DNA of 64,000 bases from contig NZ_CP167895.1 of assembly GCF_041504345.1 (NCBI RefSeq), forward strand, positions 620,001 through 684,000, given 5' to 3'. The notes beneath the pieces were generated by a model. That model was not told the origin of the DNA. It did not search any database and worked only from the letters and a program-made list of their open reading frames with translations. The DNA is from Vibrio sp. BS-M-Sm-2 (GTDB taxonomy: Bacteria; Pseudomonadota; Gammaproteobacteria; Enterobacterales; Vibrionaceae). Position 1 is the stretch's first letter. Every line of letters begins with the position of its first letter. This document shows positions 24,456 to 33,264 of the stretch, in pieces. The position numbers and the translations under genes were made by a program.

Positions 24456-25418
24456 ATGAAATCAGTGACTAAAGGTTGGATGGCAGCGATTGGCGTAGGG
24501 TTGTTATGGGGCTCTGAGGGCGCATTAGCTACCTTGCCATTACAAACCATTGATGCGCGATTGTTGGTGTGGCTACGCTACATGATGGCATTCTTTGTTT
24601 TATCTTTAGTCCTGATTTTCTCAGCAATGATCCACAAGAAAACTCAAAGCAAACCGAAGTTGGCGTTTAGTTGGGATAATCGGAGCGATCTATTCAAGTT
24701 GTTGGTATGTGGTGTCGTTGGCCAAGGTTTGTTTAGCTTTCTTTCGTTTCTCTCGTTGGACTATATTTCACTGTCAGAAAATGGCGTTATTCAGGGACTT
24801 GTTCCCATTGCTATCTTGGCGATAGGTCAGCTTTTTTACGGCGCTCGATTTACTCGTATGCAAATCGTCTCTAGCGGAATCGCTTTGGTTGGCGTCAGCA
24901 TGTTAGTGCTAGCTCCTCCGTTTACGTCTCAAGATAGAGGAGTAAACATCGGGCACCTGATTTGTCTATTGAGTGTGCTGAGCTTTGCGTCGGTGACTCA
25001 TTTGCGCGCTCAGCTTGCAGAAAAATACGGTGCAACTTGCACCATGCATTATCAATTTGGTTTTGCGGCGGTTGGATTTTTCATTTACTTACTGGTTTCA
25101 GGCCTTGATGTACCAAGCCTGTTACTAGTGATTCGCCCTTCTTGGTCGTTACTCTGCATTATTGTGCTGGGTGGCTTTGTATCAGGGCTGGGCTACATCG
25201 CATACATATACGGCATAGAGCGTGTTGGTGTTGAAGGCAGCAGTATGGCTTTAAACCTCATCCCTATGTCTGCATTTTTCATCGCTGTTTTGGTGTTTGG
25301 AGAACCCATCACACCTTTTAGGGCGCTGGCTGTTGGCTTGATTATTGTGGCAATGATGCTATTTGCTGCATCCAACAAGTCCCGCGAGATGACATCTAAA
25401 ACAGTTTTAACAAATTAA
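24456..25418 (+). CDS. EamA-family permease 3
   Basis: 320 residues from the ATG at 24456, three bases after the previous stop; a GTG directly before it is also possible. The start MKSVTKGWMAAIG mirrors MSNTTKGWLAAIF of permease 1. It has ten helices in two EamA halves. The tight coupling shows that all three permeases are translated from one transcript. Confidence 0.9.
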   Translation: MKSVTKGWMAAIGVGLLWGSEGALATLPLQTIDARLLVWLRYMMAFFVLSLVLIFSAMIHKKTQSKPKLAFSWDNRSDLFKLLVCGVVGQGLFSFLSFLSLDYISLSENGVIQGLVPIAILAIGQLFYGARFTRMQIVSSGIALVGVSMLVLAPPFTSQDRGVNIGHLICLLSVLSFASVTHLRAQLAEKYGATCTMHYQFGFAAVGFFIYLLVSGLDVPSLLLVIRPSWSLLCIIVLGGFVSGLGYIAYIYGIERVGVEGSSMALNLIPMSAFFIAVLVFGEPITPFRALAVGLIIVAMMLFAASNKSREMTSKTVLTN

Positions 25419-25442
25419 TTTTAAGTATTTATTGGAGTTTCC

Positions 25443-26594
25443 ATGACTAACATTGCCAACGTTACAGAATGGCGCCGCCATTTACATCAGTACCCAGAGT
25501 TCGGTACTGAAGAGTTCATAACATCTGAATTTGTAGCGAACAAGCTCGAAGAGTTCGGCATTGAAGTTCACCGCGGTATTGGCGGAACAGGTGTGCTTGG
25601 AATTCTGAAAAATGGCACAAGCGATCGCTCGATTGGTCTACGTGCGGATATGGATGCGCTGCGCATTCATGAACAGAACACTTTTTGTCACGCTTCAAAA
25701 CATGAAGGAGCGATGCACGCTTGTGGACATGATGGCCATACCGCGATGCTACTGGGTGCGGCGCAAGAGTTAGCAACCAGTAAGCAATTTGATGGCACTG
25801 TATACTTCATTTTCCAACCAGATGAAGAGCGAGGCACAGGAGCGAAAGCGATGATCGCTGATGGCCTGTTCACTCGTTGGAATATGGATGCAATTTACGC
25901 TATGCATAACTTACCGGGTATCCCTGAAGGTAAATTTGTGACTCGTCCAAGCTCGCTTATGGCAAGTGAAAGCAGTTTTGAAATTGTGATCAAAGCAACG
26001 GGCGGCCATGCGGCGATGCCACACATGGGAACCGATCCGATTGTTGTTGGAGCTCAGGTGGTCACAGCACTGCAAACCATCGTTTCGCGTAATTTGAGCG
26101 CCATTGATGAGACGGCGGTTATCTCGGTGACTAACTTTGTTACCAATGGCACCGTGAATGTGATTCCTTCGCAAGTGACTATTTCTGGTGACACTCGCAG
26201 CTTTACCGATCAAGCATTGCATAAAATTGAGAAAGCGATTGAGCGTGTTGTCGCTGGCCAGTGCATGTCGGCAGGTGTTGATTACCAATACCACTTCAAC
26301 AACAGCTTCTTATCAACGATTAACACGCCTGAAGAGACGGCTCATGCAGTGAAAGCAGCACAAGCGGTTGTTGGTGAAGAGAATGTGAATGGAGCATGTG
26401 AACGCTTCACCATCAGTGAGGATTTCTCGTTCATGTTACGCGAAGTAAAAGGGTGTTATGTGCTAGTTGGGAATGGTGTTGGTGAATGTGGAGGCACTGC
26501 GCTTCATAATCCACACTACGATTTCAACGATAACATTCTGGAGCATGGTGTTGGGTTTTGGAAGACTTTGGTAGAACAACAATTGTCACAGTAA
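25443..26594 (+). CDS. M20D-family amidohydrolase / N-acyl amino acid deacylase
   Basis: 383 residues. Metal ligands by family pattern: Cys94, His96 in HACGHDGHT, Glu128-129 in FQPDEERG, His in MHNLPG, and the late His in ALHNPHYDF. The lid domain lies about 185-300. Relatives are hippurate hydrolases, N-acetyl-diaminopimelate deacetylase and the N-acetyl-diaminobutyrate deacetylase DoeB2 of ectoine breakdown. As the last gene of the operon it probably frees an amino acid from an N-acyl or peptide-like substrate; the product could feed the diaminopropionate lyase encoded divergently. Confidence 0.91.
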   Translation: MTNIANVTEWRRHLHQYPEFGTEEFITSEFVANKLEEFGIEVHRGIGGTGVLGILKNGTSDRSIGLRADMDALRIHEQNTFCHASKHEGAMHACGHDGHTAMLLGAAQELATSKQFDGTVYFIFQPDEERGTGAKAMIADGLFTRWNMDAIYAMHNLPGIPEGKFVTRPSSLMASESSFEIVIKATGGHAAMPHMGTDPIVVGAQVVTALQTIVSRNLSAIDETAVISVTNFVTNGTVNVIPSQVTISGDTRSFTDQALHKIEKAIERVVAGQCMSAGVDYQYHFNNSFLSTINTPEETAHAVKAAQAVVGEENVNGACERFTISEDFSFMLREVKGCYVLVGNGVGECGGTALHNPHYDFNDNILEHGVGFWKTLVEQQLSQ

Positions 26595-26603
26595 GTTGAT
26601 GAA

Positions 26604-26637
26604 AAAAAGAGCGAGAGGCTAACCTCTCGCTCTTTTT
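26604..26637. terminator. Strong bidirectional terminator between convergent operons
   Basis: AAAAAGAGCGAGAGG / CCTCTCGCTCTTTTT with a CTAA loop. It ends both the M24-M20 operon (+) and the PTS-kdgK-eda operon (-). Confidence 0.95.
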
Positions 26638-26681
26638 GTATGTAACGCATTTCCAAATCTGCGAACAGTTTGGCTGTTTAC

Positions 26682-27311
26682 TTAGCGATTCACTTGCTCA
26701 ACAATCTCGCGTGTTAGGCGGGCAATTTCGTCCCACTCTCCATTTGCAACGAGTTTCTTGTCGACCATCCATGTGCCACCGCAGGCTAATACTTGAGGTA
26801 CTGCTAAGTAGCTATCGATGTTTGATGGCGTGATACCGCCTGTAGGCATGAGTCTAATATCGCCGTATGGACCAGCGAGTGATTTAACCATGTTGATGCC
26901 ACCAGAGGCTTCGGCAGGAAAAAACTTGAGAGTCGTTAGTCCCATCTCAAGTGCCGCTTCAACGGTGCTTGGATTGTTCACACCTGGAATGATATCGATG
27001 CCGATTTCCTGGCATGCTTTAACTGTGTTTGGATTTAATCCTGGTGATACCACAAACGTTGCGCCCGCTTCTTTTGCTGCGAGTGCTTGCTCACGGTTCA
27101 AAATCGTTCCGGCACCAATCAGCATGTTAGGCTGAGCTTCTCGTAGAAGTCGGATAGCTTCAACAGCGGCGTCTGAACGGAACGTAATTTCAGCCGCTGG
27201 AAGCCCATTCTCAGCCAAGACTTTGCCTAGAGGGATAATATCCTCTGCGTTATCAATGGCGATAACAGGGATAACTTTAAGTGCTTTTAGCTGTTCGTTA
27301 ATTGTAGACAT
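26682..27311 (-). CDS. eda: KDPG/KHG aldolase, copy 1
   Basis: Splits 2-keto-3-deoxy-6-phosphogluconate into pyruvate and glyceraldehyde-3-phosphate. 209 residues; Schiff-base Lys129 in TLKFFPAEASGG, with Glu41 and Arg45 in AAEITFRS. By eye about four fifths identical to the second copy at 44221-44847. It is the last gene of the operon PTS EIIBC, kdgK, eda. Confidence 0.95.
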   Translation of the reverse strand: MSTINEQLKALKVIPVIAIDNAEDIIPLGKVLAENGLPAAEITFRSDAAVEAIRLLREAQPNMLIGAGTILNREQALAAKEAGATFVVSPGLNPNTVKACQEIGIDIIPGVNNPSTVEAALEMGLTTLKFFPAEASGGINMVKSLAGPYGDIRLMPTGGITPSNIDSYLAVPQVLACGGTWMVDKKLVANGEWDEIARLTREIVEQVNR

Positions 27312-27326
27312 GTGTGCTTCTTAATA

Positions 27327-28283
27327 TCAGTTTGAAAGAGTGTCGGTGATGTATTTTGGGATGATTGCGCCATGATGTTGAATCACCAATCTGGCTAATG
27401 CATTACCTTGGTGGCAAGCTTCTTCAATAGAACCTCCAGCGAGATAGCAAGATAAGAAACCGCCGTTAAAAGAGTCGCCAGCAGAGGTGCTATCAACCAC
27501 AGTCTCGACAGGTGTCGTTGTGATTATTACGGGATCATTTTCGGGTTTTTCGCTGATCAAGCAGCCTTCAGCACCCAGCTTGACAACAACGGTTTTGACA
27601 CCGAGTGCATGCAGCCTTCTTATAGTGTCTTGTGGCGTTTGATCGCTCCACAACAGTTGTTCATCATCGAACGTGACTAGGGCTATATCGGTCGTTTTAT
27701 AGCCCAATAGATAGCATTCTTTAGTTGCGGTCTCTGAGCTCCACAACTTTGGTCGATAGTTACTATCAAAGGCGATAGTAACGCCACGTTCACGTAGGCC
27801 TTCGATGATAGTGAGCAACTTTAGCTGATCGCTGTGTGGCAGTATCGCGAGGGAAATGCCACTTAGAAACACCATATCAACATCACGAAGTTGGTTGGCT
27901 ATCTTATCGAAATCGGGGTGCTGTACCATGTAGCGAGCCGCTGAATCGTTGCGCCAGTACAGGAAGGTGCGCTCACCAACATCGTCGAGTTGAATGAGAT
28001 AGAGTCCGGGTGAACGCTGCTCGTCAATAAGCACGAAATCGGTTGATAGTCCTTCATCTTGCCATCGGTTAAGCATCTGCTGACTGATAGCGTCTGAGCC
28101 TAGAGCTGAGACATAACTGGTACGAATCATAGGTGCATCTGACGAACAGGAATGGCTGGTGGCACTTCGGTTCAAATAAACAGCGGCGTTGAGCGTATCC
28201 CCACCATAGGTTTGTTGCATGGTACCGAATGGAGCGCCGTTCAGTTCAATCATGCACTCGCCGATAATCGCAATGTGGCTCAT
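27327..28283 (-). CDS. kdgK: 2-keto-3-deoxygluconate kinase, copy 1
   Basis: PfkB-family kinase, 318 residues, phosphorylates KDG to KDPG. Start MSHIAIIGECMIELNG; the anion-hole and catalytic Asp are in VDSTSAGDSFNGGFLS. Fifteen bases before eda on the same strand. A paralogue with the same eda partner is at 44857-45834. Confidence 0.94.
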   Translation of the reverse strand: MSHIAIIGECMIELNGAPFGTMQQTYGGDTLNAAVYLNRSATSHSCSSDAPMIRTSYVSALGSDAISQQMLNRWQDEGLSTDFVLIDEQRSPGLYLIQLDDVGERTFLYWRNDSAARYMVQHPDFDKIANQLRDVDMVFLSGISLAILPHSDQLKLLTIIEGLRERGVTIAFDSNYRPKLWSSETATKECYLLGYKTTDIALVTFDDEQLLWSDQTPQDTIRRLHALGVKTVVVKLGAEGCLISEKPENDPVIITTTPVETVVDSTSAGDSFNGGFLSCYLAGGSIEEACHQGNALARLVIQHHGAIIPKYITDTLSN

Positions 28284-28389
28284 AATGTGCCCTTACAGAA
28301 AGATTGGTATTGCTAGGTATAAATGATGGAACGTGGCTACAAGGAAGGTCGCCACGTTGCTTCTTTTCCCATTAGGTTGGGAGGAAGTG

Positions 28390-29823
28390 TTACTTGTTGT
28401 CTAGCTTTACGAATAACAGTGTTAATACGTAAGACAGTACAAACACACCAACCACACCCATAATCGCTTGGATAAAGTTTTGTGTACCGCCTGCAAGATA
28501 AGCCGGCAAGCTGAAGACAGAAGAAAGAATGTAGCTTGTTAGGTGCGTATCGATTGTTACCGAGATTGCACCGAATACACCAGCAGCCAAACTCGCGGTC
28601 ATCATCGCTTTGGTGTACTTCGTTAGTACACCAAATAGAGCTGGCTCCGTGATGCCTAAGATAGCGGTAACACTTGAGCCCATCGTAATTGAAGATTGCT
28701 CTTTAGAAACTGTCTTACGTTGCTTATGCCAGATAGCCATTGTCGCGCCTGCAATTGCCATGTTACCCAAGCACATGATCGGCATAAGTAAATCCTTACC
28801 ATACAGTGCAAAGTTGTTCAGGCTGATTGGTGTCATGCTGTGGTGAATACCAAACACAATCGTAATCGGGCGAGTCAGACCAAAAACAAAGCCCGTTAAC
28901 GTCGGAGAGATTTCCAGGAGTGAACTCATTACCCAACCCGCGCCGTTACTTAGCCAGATACCAGCAGGGCCAACAAATGATAGCGTGATGGTCGAAGTTA
29001 CCGTAAAAGCAAGCAGTGGTGTAAATACAGGCTTCGCAGAAGAAGGAACTAGACGGTCAACTAACGGAGTCACTTTGGACAATAACCAGATTGCTAGAAT
29101 CGCAGGCACAATTGCGCCGCCGTAGTTGAGCAGTTCAATCGGAACTACGCCAAGAACCGTTAGCTCCGGATCTGCACCTGCGTCTTTTAGCATCGCCGCT
29201 TTATCTACTAGCTTGGGTGCTAGCATTGCAGAGGAAACAGCGAGTGCTATGTACTCATTTACTTTAAAGACCTTGGCTGCAGAGAAAGAAACCAACATAG
29301 GTAAGAAGAAGAACACAGCAACAGAGATTGAGCGGAAGAAATAAACTGTGTCTGAGGTTTCAGAGATAACATTGGTCGCAATAAGACCAGACAACAGGCC
29401 CATCAACATACCAGCGCCAGCAATTGCAGGCACGACAGGGCCAAAGATGCCTGCGACAATGCGCATCACGCCCTGGAACAGCTTGCCTTTCTCTAGCTCA
29501 TCAGCCGGATTAGCGTCAGCTTGTTGAGTGTTTGATAACGCGTTGAACCACTTCTCGACCTCAACACCGATGATGACTTGGGTTTGGCCTTGTTGAAGTA
29601 CCACACCTTTCACATCAGCGATCTGCTTGATAGCCTCTTCGTCTACCAGAGACTCGTCTGCTAATTTGAATCTCAGCCTTGTCATACAGTGCGTGATACT
29701 CACGATATTGTCTTCACCACCAAGTGCAGTGATTAATAACTGTATATTTTCTTTGAAATTTTTCTTCTTCGATGATGACTTCGAGTTATTAATAACGGCA
29801 TCACTCTTTTCTACCATTTGCAT
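28390..29823 (-). CDS. PTS EIIBC permease (glucose/sucrose-type superfamily), no EIIA
   Basis: 477 residues. The EIIB domain (about 20-100) has the phosphorylated Cys in SITHCMTRLRFKL; the EIIC domain (about 110-477) has GLTRPITIVFGIHHSMTP and GITEPALFG. No EIIA domain is attached, so phosphate would come from a separate EIIA such as EIIA-Glc. The sugar is unknown. It is the first gene of an operon with kdgK and eda and is divergent from a sugar-acid dehydratase-like gene, implying a substrate that ends as KDG or KDPG. Confidence 0.93.
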   Translation of the reverse strand: MQMVEKSDAVINNSKSSSKKKNFKENIQLLITALGGEDNIVSITHCMTRLRFKLADESLVDEEAIKQIADVKGVVLQQGQTQVIIGVEVEKWFNALSNTQQADANPADELEKGKLFQGVMRIVAGIFGPVVPAIAGAGMLMGLLSGLIATNVISETSDTVYFFRSISVAVFFFLPMLVSFSAAKVFKVNEYIALAVSSAMLAPKLVDKAAMLKDAGADPELTVLGVVPIELLNYGGAIVPAILAIWLLSKVTPLVDRLVPSSAKPVFTPLLAFTVTSTITLSFVGPAGIWLSNGAGWVMSSLLEISPTLTGFVFGLTRPITIVFGIHHSMTPISLNNFALYGKDLLMPIMCLGNMAIAGATMAIWHKQRKTVSKEQSSITMGSSVTAILGITEPALFGVLTKYTKAMMTASLAAGVFGAISVTIDTHLTSYILSSVFSLPAYLAGGTQNFIQAIMGVVGVFVLSYVLTLLFVKLDNK

Positions 29824-29952
29824 ACTACACCTGTTATTGGAATATATTTAACTCGAGCAATCATAACGACAACCAATTTAAATCCAACGCAGTAAAAAGA
29901 GATCTCAATCACACTTAAAATCCGAAAAATTATTTTTTCACCGTTTTTGGCC

Positions 29953-29999
29953 AATTGGTATGTTTTGTTTATCAAAAAAAATCACTTAACGTACCAATT
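29953..29999. promoter_or_regulatory. AATTGGTA / TACCAATT inverted half-sites upstream of the PTS operon
   Basis: AATTGGTA at 29953-29960 and TACCAATT at 29992-29999 are exact inverted copies with about 39 bases between centres; a further ACCAATT is at 29872-29878. Each equals one arm of the UxuR/ExuR-type operator seen elsewhere in the window. They may bind UxuR or the local GntR/UTRA protein. Confidence 0.45.
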
Positions 30000-30083
30000 A
30001 TTTTTACGCAAAATTAGCGCTTGAAATGTGGTTTTTAAAGCGGTTAGATAATAGGAGTTGACTTAAGTTTAGGTTATTTAATT

Positions 30084-31283
30084 GTGAAAGAAACTATTAT
30101 ATCTGATATCCATTGTATTATTACTAAACCAGACAGGCACAATCTCATTACCGTGGTAGTTGAAACGAATGAAGGCGTGACTGGGTTTGGTTGTGCGACA
30201 TTCCAACAAAGACCGCTTGCTGTAAAAACAATGGTCGATGAATATTTAAAACCTATTCTTATTGGTAAAAACGCCAATAATATTGAAGACTTATGGCAAA
30301 TGATGATGGTCAACGCTTATTGGCGAAATGGCCCTGTTATCAATAATGCAATTTCCGGTGTTGATATGGCACTGTGGGATATTAAAGCCAAATTGGCAGG
30401 CATGCCGTTACATCAATTATTTGGTGGTAAGTCTCGTGATGCTATTCCTGTATACACACATGCGACTAGCGATACGATGGAAGGTATTTATGAGCTGGTG
30501 GAATCTTTCCTAGACAAAGGCTACAAGCATATCCGTTGTCAGCTTGGTTTCTATGGCGGTGTTCCAACCGATTTACATACTACTCAAAATCCGACTGAAG
30601 GTTCGTACTACGATCAAGATCAGTACATGGACAATACTCTAACGATGTTTAAGTCGCTGAGAGAGAAATATGGTAATCAATTCCATATTCTTCACGATGT
30701 GCATGAGCGCCTTTTCCCAAATCAGGCAATACAATTTGCGAAGGAAGTCGAGCAATATAAGCCGTACTTCATTGAAGATATTCTGCCGCCAAATCAAACG
30801 GAATGGTTGGATAACATTCGCAGCCAGAGCTCGGTGTCATTAGGTTTAGGGGAGTTATTTAATAACCCTGAAGAGTGGAAATCATTGATTGCCAACCGTC
30901 GCATTGATTTCATTCGTTGTCATGTTTCACAGATTGGTGGCATTACCCCAGCTCTGAAACTAGGTCATCTATGTCAGAACTTTGGTGTTCGTATTGCATG
31001 GCATTGCCCACCAGATATGACGCCAATTGGCGCAGCGGTAAATACGCATTTGAATGTGCATTTACACAATGCCGCCATTCAAGAACATGTCGAGTACAAC
31101 GAGAATACGCACAAGGTATTCCCGAACGCTGCAGAGCCAATTAATGGCTACTTATACGCTTCTGAAATCGCAGGTATTGGTGTTGAAATCGACCGAGAGG
31201 TTGCAGCGGAGTTCCCTGTTATGTATCGCCCCCACGAGTGGACTCAAAGTCGCCTTCCTGATGGCGCGATTCACACTCCATAA
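30084..31283 (+). CDS. Enolase-superfamily sugar-acid dehydratase (ManD/RspA subgroup)
   Basis: 399 residues from a GTG. Metal ligands by subgroup pattern: Asp in HILHDVHERL, Glu in YFIEDILPP and Glu in LGLGELFNN; catalytic-site stretches CHVSQIGGITPALK and AWHCPPDMTPIG. The mannonate dehydratase subgroup contains enzymes that convert mannonate or gluconate to KDG, and also members with little or no known activity, so the substrate is uncertain. It is divergent from a PTS-kdgK-eda operon that would use KDG. Confidence 0.88.
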   Translation: MKETIISDIHCIITKPDRHNLITVVVETNEGVTGFGCATFQQRPLAVKTMVDEYLKPILIGKNANNIEDLWQMMMVNAYWRNGPVINNAISGVDMALWDIKAKLAGMPLHQLFGGKSRDAIPVYTHATSDTMEGIYELVESFLDKGYKHIRCQLGFYGGVPTDLHTTQNPTEGSYYDQDQYMDNTLTMFKSLREKYGNQFHILHDVHERLFPNQAIQFAKEVEQYKPYFIEDILPPNQTEWLDNIRSQSSVSLGLGELFNNPEEWKSLIANRRIDFIRCHVSQIGGITPALKLGHLCQNFGVRIAWHCPPDMTPIGAAVNTHLNVHLHNAAIQEHVEYNENTHKVFPNAAEPINGYLYASEIAGIGVEIDREVAAEFPVMYRPHEWTQSRLPDGAIHTP

Positions 31284-31298
31284 TTTATTGAGTTAACC

Positions 31299-31328
31299 AA
31301 AATGGCCGCAGATAGCGGCCATTTTTTT
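31299..31328 (+). terminator. Terminator after the dehydratase gene
   Basis: AAATGGCCGC / GCGGCCATTT with an AGATA loop and a run of T. Confidence 0.95.
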
Positions 31329-31575
31329 GTCTGAAACTTATCGTTAGTTTTAGCTTCTTTGTCAGTCTTCGTTCCCGATGTGTTGCTGTTTCTGGCCTAG
31401 CTAATCAATCAGCAAGTAATCAGAATTTTCATATCCAAACTATTAGTATTACCTCTCACATGCCTTCAATTAACTGACTTTAAATAGTTCAGTAATAATA
31501 AGCTGACTATCATGAAAATACTTCATTATAAGTGCACATTAATTTACCTACTTACTAGGGTTTTCTTTTCGATAA

Positions 31576-31605
31576 AAGTTTAAGTTTAAGTTTAAGTTTA
31601 AGTTT
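31576..31605 (+). repeat. Five perfect tandem copies of AAGTTT
   Basis: Hexanucleotide microsatellite about 445 bases upstream of the porin start. Copy number may vary by slippage. Confidence 0.9.
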
Positions 31606-32049
31606 GATTTGATCGGTTCATGGAAAAGTAATGATGTACATTAATTATCACTGTTAATATTTATAATATGGCTTCGTTAACCTTTAATTAATTTAAATAA
31701 ATAGCCTGATAGTTATTAAAACGGTTTAATATGATTTGAAATTAAGTGGTTGAGCGTATTGCTATAAAATCATCCAAGTTTTACTGTTATTTCGCCTGTG
31801 TTGTGCAATAGAGGTTATTTTAGTTTTTAACTTTGCGTTTTACATTTAAAGTGTTGAATTTAAAGGTTATTTTAATAAATATAAAACAGTGATTTAGGTC
31901 TGCAATTCCAGATGGATAATATTGTGAGTGAGGAGTTAATTAGTCAATATATGCCCTAGAAATCGAGTCGAATACTGTCCATATATTTCAACTTGAAATT
32001 CAAAAAGTTGCTATGCAACTAATAACAATAAAATAATATTAGGGTTTAT

Positions 32050-33144
32050 ATGAAAAGCACATTCAAACTGTCTTTAGCTGCTGTTTTAGTTTCTTCTGCA
32101 ATGGGGGCTCATGCAGGCATTGCCATTGTTGATACAGAAGAAGGTAACTTCTCTGTTGGTGGTAACGTTGAGCTGAACTTCAACTACCAAGATAGAGAGT
32201 CGAATGATAACGGTGACGCAGAGTTCAACCAAGATGGTCGAGTTCTGATTGAGTTCGCTGGCGAAAAGTACACCAGTAATGGTCATTATGTTGGGGTTAA
32301 AGCGCAGCCTCTATTTGAAAGCACAGGCAATGTCGCACTCGATGATGCCTACTTTGAGTTCGGTAAAAAAGACGGGTGGGCGATCAAAGCGGGTCGTTTT
32401 GAAGCCTACGATATGTTCCCTGTCGGCCTCGATGTTTTTCTTGAGTATTCAGGTGATACCTCAAATGAACTTTATACAGGTGGCAGCGCTTATGTGTACC
32501 AGATGAAAGAAGCTCGCGGTCGTGGTTCTGATGGTCAGTTGATGTATAGCCAAAGTTTTGGGGATCTGTATGTTGAAGTAGGAACGATGATCGGCGATCG
32601 TTCTGACTTGTTCTCTGATAGTTACCATGGTGTGGACGTAGACCACGACAACGCCAAAGATGCCTTCCTTGTTCGCCCGGTTGTGTCATATAAAATGGGT
32701 GATTTTACTGTTGCAGCCTCAATGGAAACTAACTTAGTTAGCGATGCAGTTGTCGACACCTCGGGTAAAGATATCTCTGACCGAACTGGCTACGGTCTAA
32801 CAGGTAATTGGTCTAATGATTCTTGGAGCGTTAACGCTAACTTTGCTTACTTAGATGCTGTCGATGAAACCAATGCAACCGCGGGTTTGAACGCGCTTTA
32901 TAACAACTTCGGTATCGGTTACATCTATGGTGCGAACGAATATGATTCCACATGGGCGAAAGGTGATGTGACGGTTAACACGGGTTACGCATCTTATGAG
33001 TTCCAGAATGTGCTCGAAGTACAAGACTTCTCTGTTCTTCTTGGTACTTACTACACGACGGTCGACAACAAAACGACCAATACATCTGCGTTCTCTGAAG
33101 ACGATGATTTTGGTGCTCGCGTACGTTTGTACTACGAATTCTAA
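32050..33144 (+). CDS. Outer-membrane carbohydrate porin
   Basis: 364 residues; signal peptide 1-22 (ending AHA), then alternating beta-strand pattern typical of a 16- or 18-strand barrel, with acidic loops and a C-terminal Phe (RLYYEF) recognised by the BAM machinery. It resembles sugar porins of vibrios rather than the general OmpU/OmpT type. Placed between the dehydratase and a GntR/UTRA regulator, it likely brings the sugar of the PTS-dehydratase cluster across the outer membrane. Confidence 0.85.
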   Translation: MKSTFKLSLAAVLVSSAMGAHAGIAIVDTEEGNFSVGGNVELNFNYQDRESNDNGDAEFNQDGRVLIEFAGEKYTSNGHYVGVKAQPLFESTGNVALDDAYFEFGKKDGWAIKAGRFEAYDMFPVGLDVFLEYSGDTSNELYTGGSAYVYQMKEARGRGSDGQLMYSQSFGDLYVEVGTMIGDRSDLFSDSYHGVDVDHDNAKDAFLVRPVVSYKMGDFTVAASMETNLVSDAVVDTSGKDISDRTGYGLTGNWSNDSWSVNANFAYLDAVDETNATAGLNALYNNFGIGYIYGANEYDSTWAKGDVTVNTGYASYEFQNVLEVQDFSVLLGTYYTTVDNKTTNTSAFSEDDDFGARVRLYYEF

Positions 33145-33167
33145 TAACAGTTGATTCAATTCTCCTG

Positions 33168-33198
33168 ACAACCCGCCACTGTGCGGGTTGTTGTTTTT
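33168..33198 (+). terminator. Terminator after the porin gene
   Basis: ACAACCCGC / GCGGGTTGT stem with a six-base loop, followed by TGTTTTT. Confidence 0.93.
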
Positions 33199-33264
33199 AG
33201 GAAGATACGGAAACTAGAGAAATTAAACGTGGGAAGACAAAGTAGCTGAATACAAATCAAACTG

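Larger units (their letters stand above)
31284..32049. other. Long AT-rich region before the porin gene
   Basis: 766 bases without a supported gene. It holds the terminator of the dehydratase gene, a perfect hexanucleotide repeat (31576-31605) and presumably the porin promoter. No small RNA could be supported from sequence alone. Confidence 0.6.

Noticed and set aside
26682..31283. A D-glucosaminate (Dga-type) PTS pathway
   Set aside because: That pathway uses a mannose-family EII and a PLP ammonia-lyase; here the EII is glucose-type and no such lyase is present.
31576..31605. AAGTTT repeats as replication iterons
   Set aside because: Units are too short, there is no rep gene, and no DnaA boxes were seen nearby.
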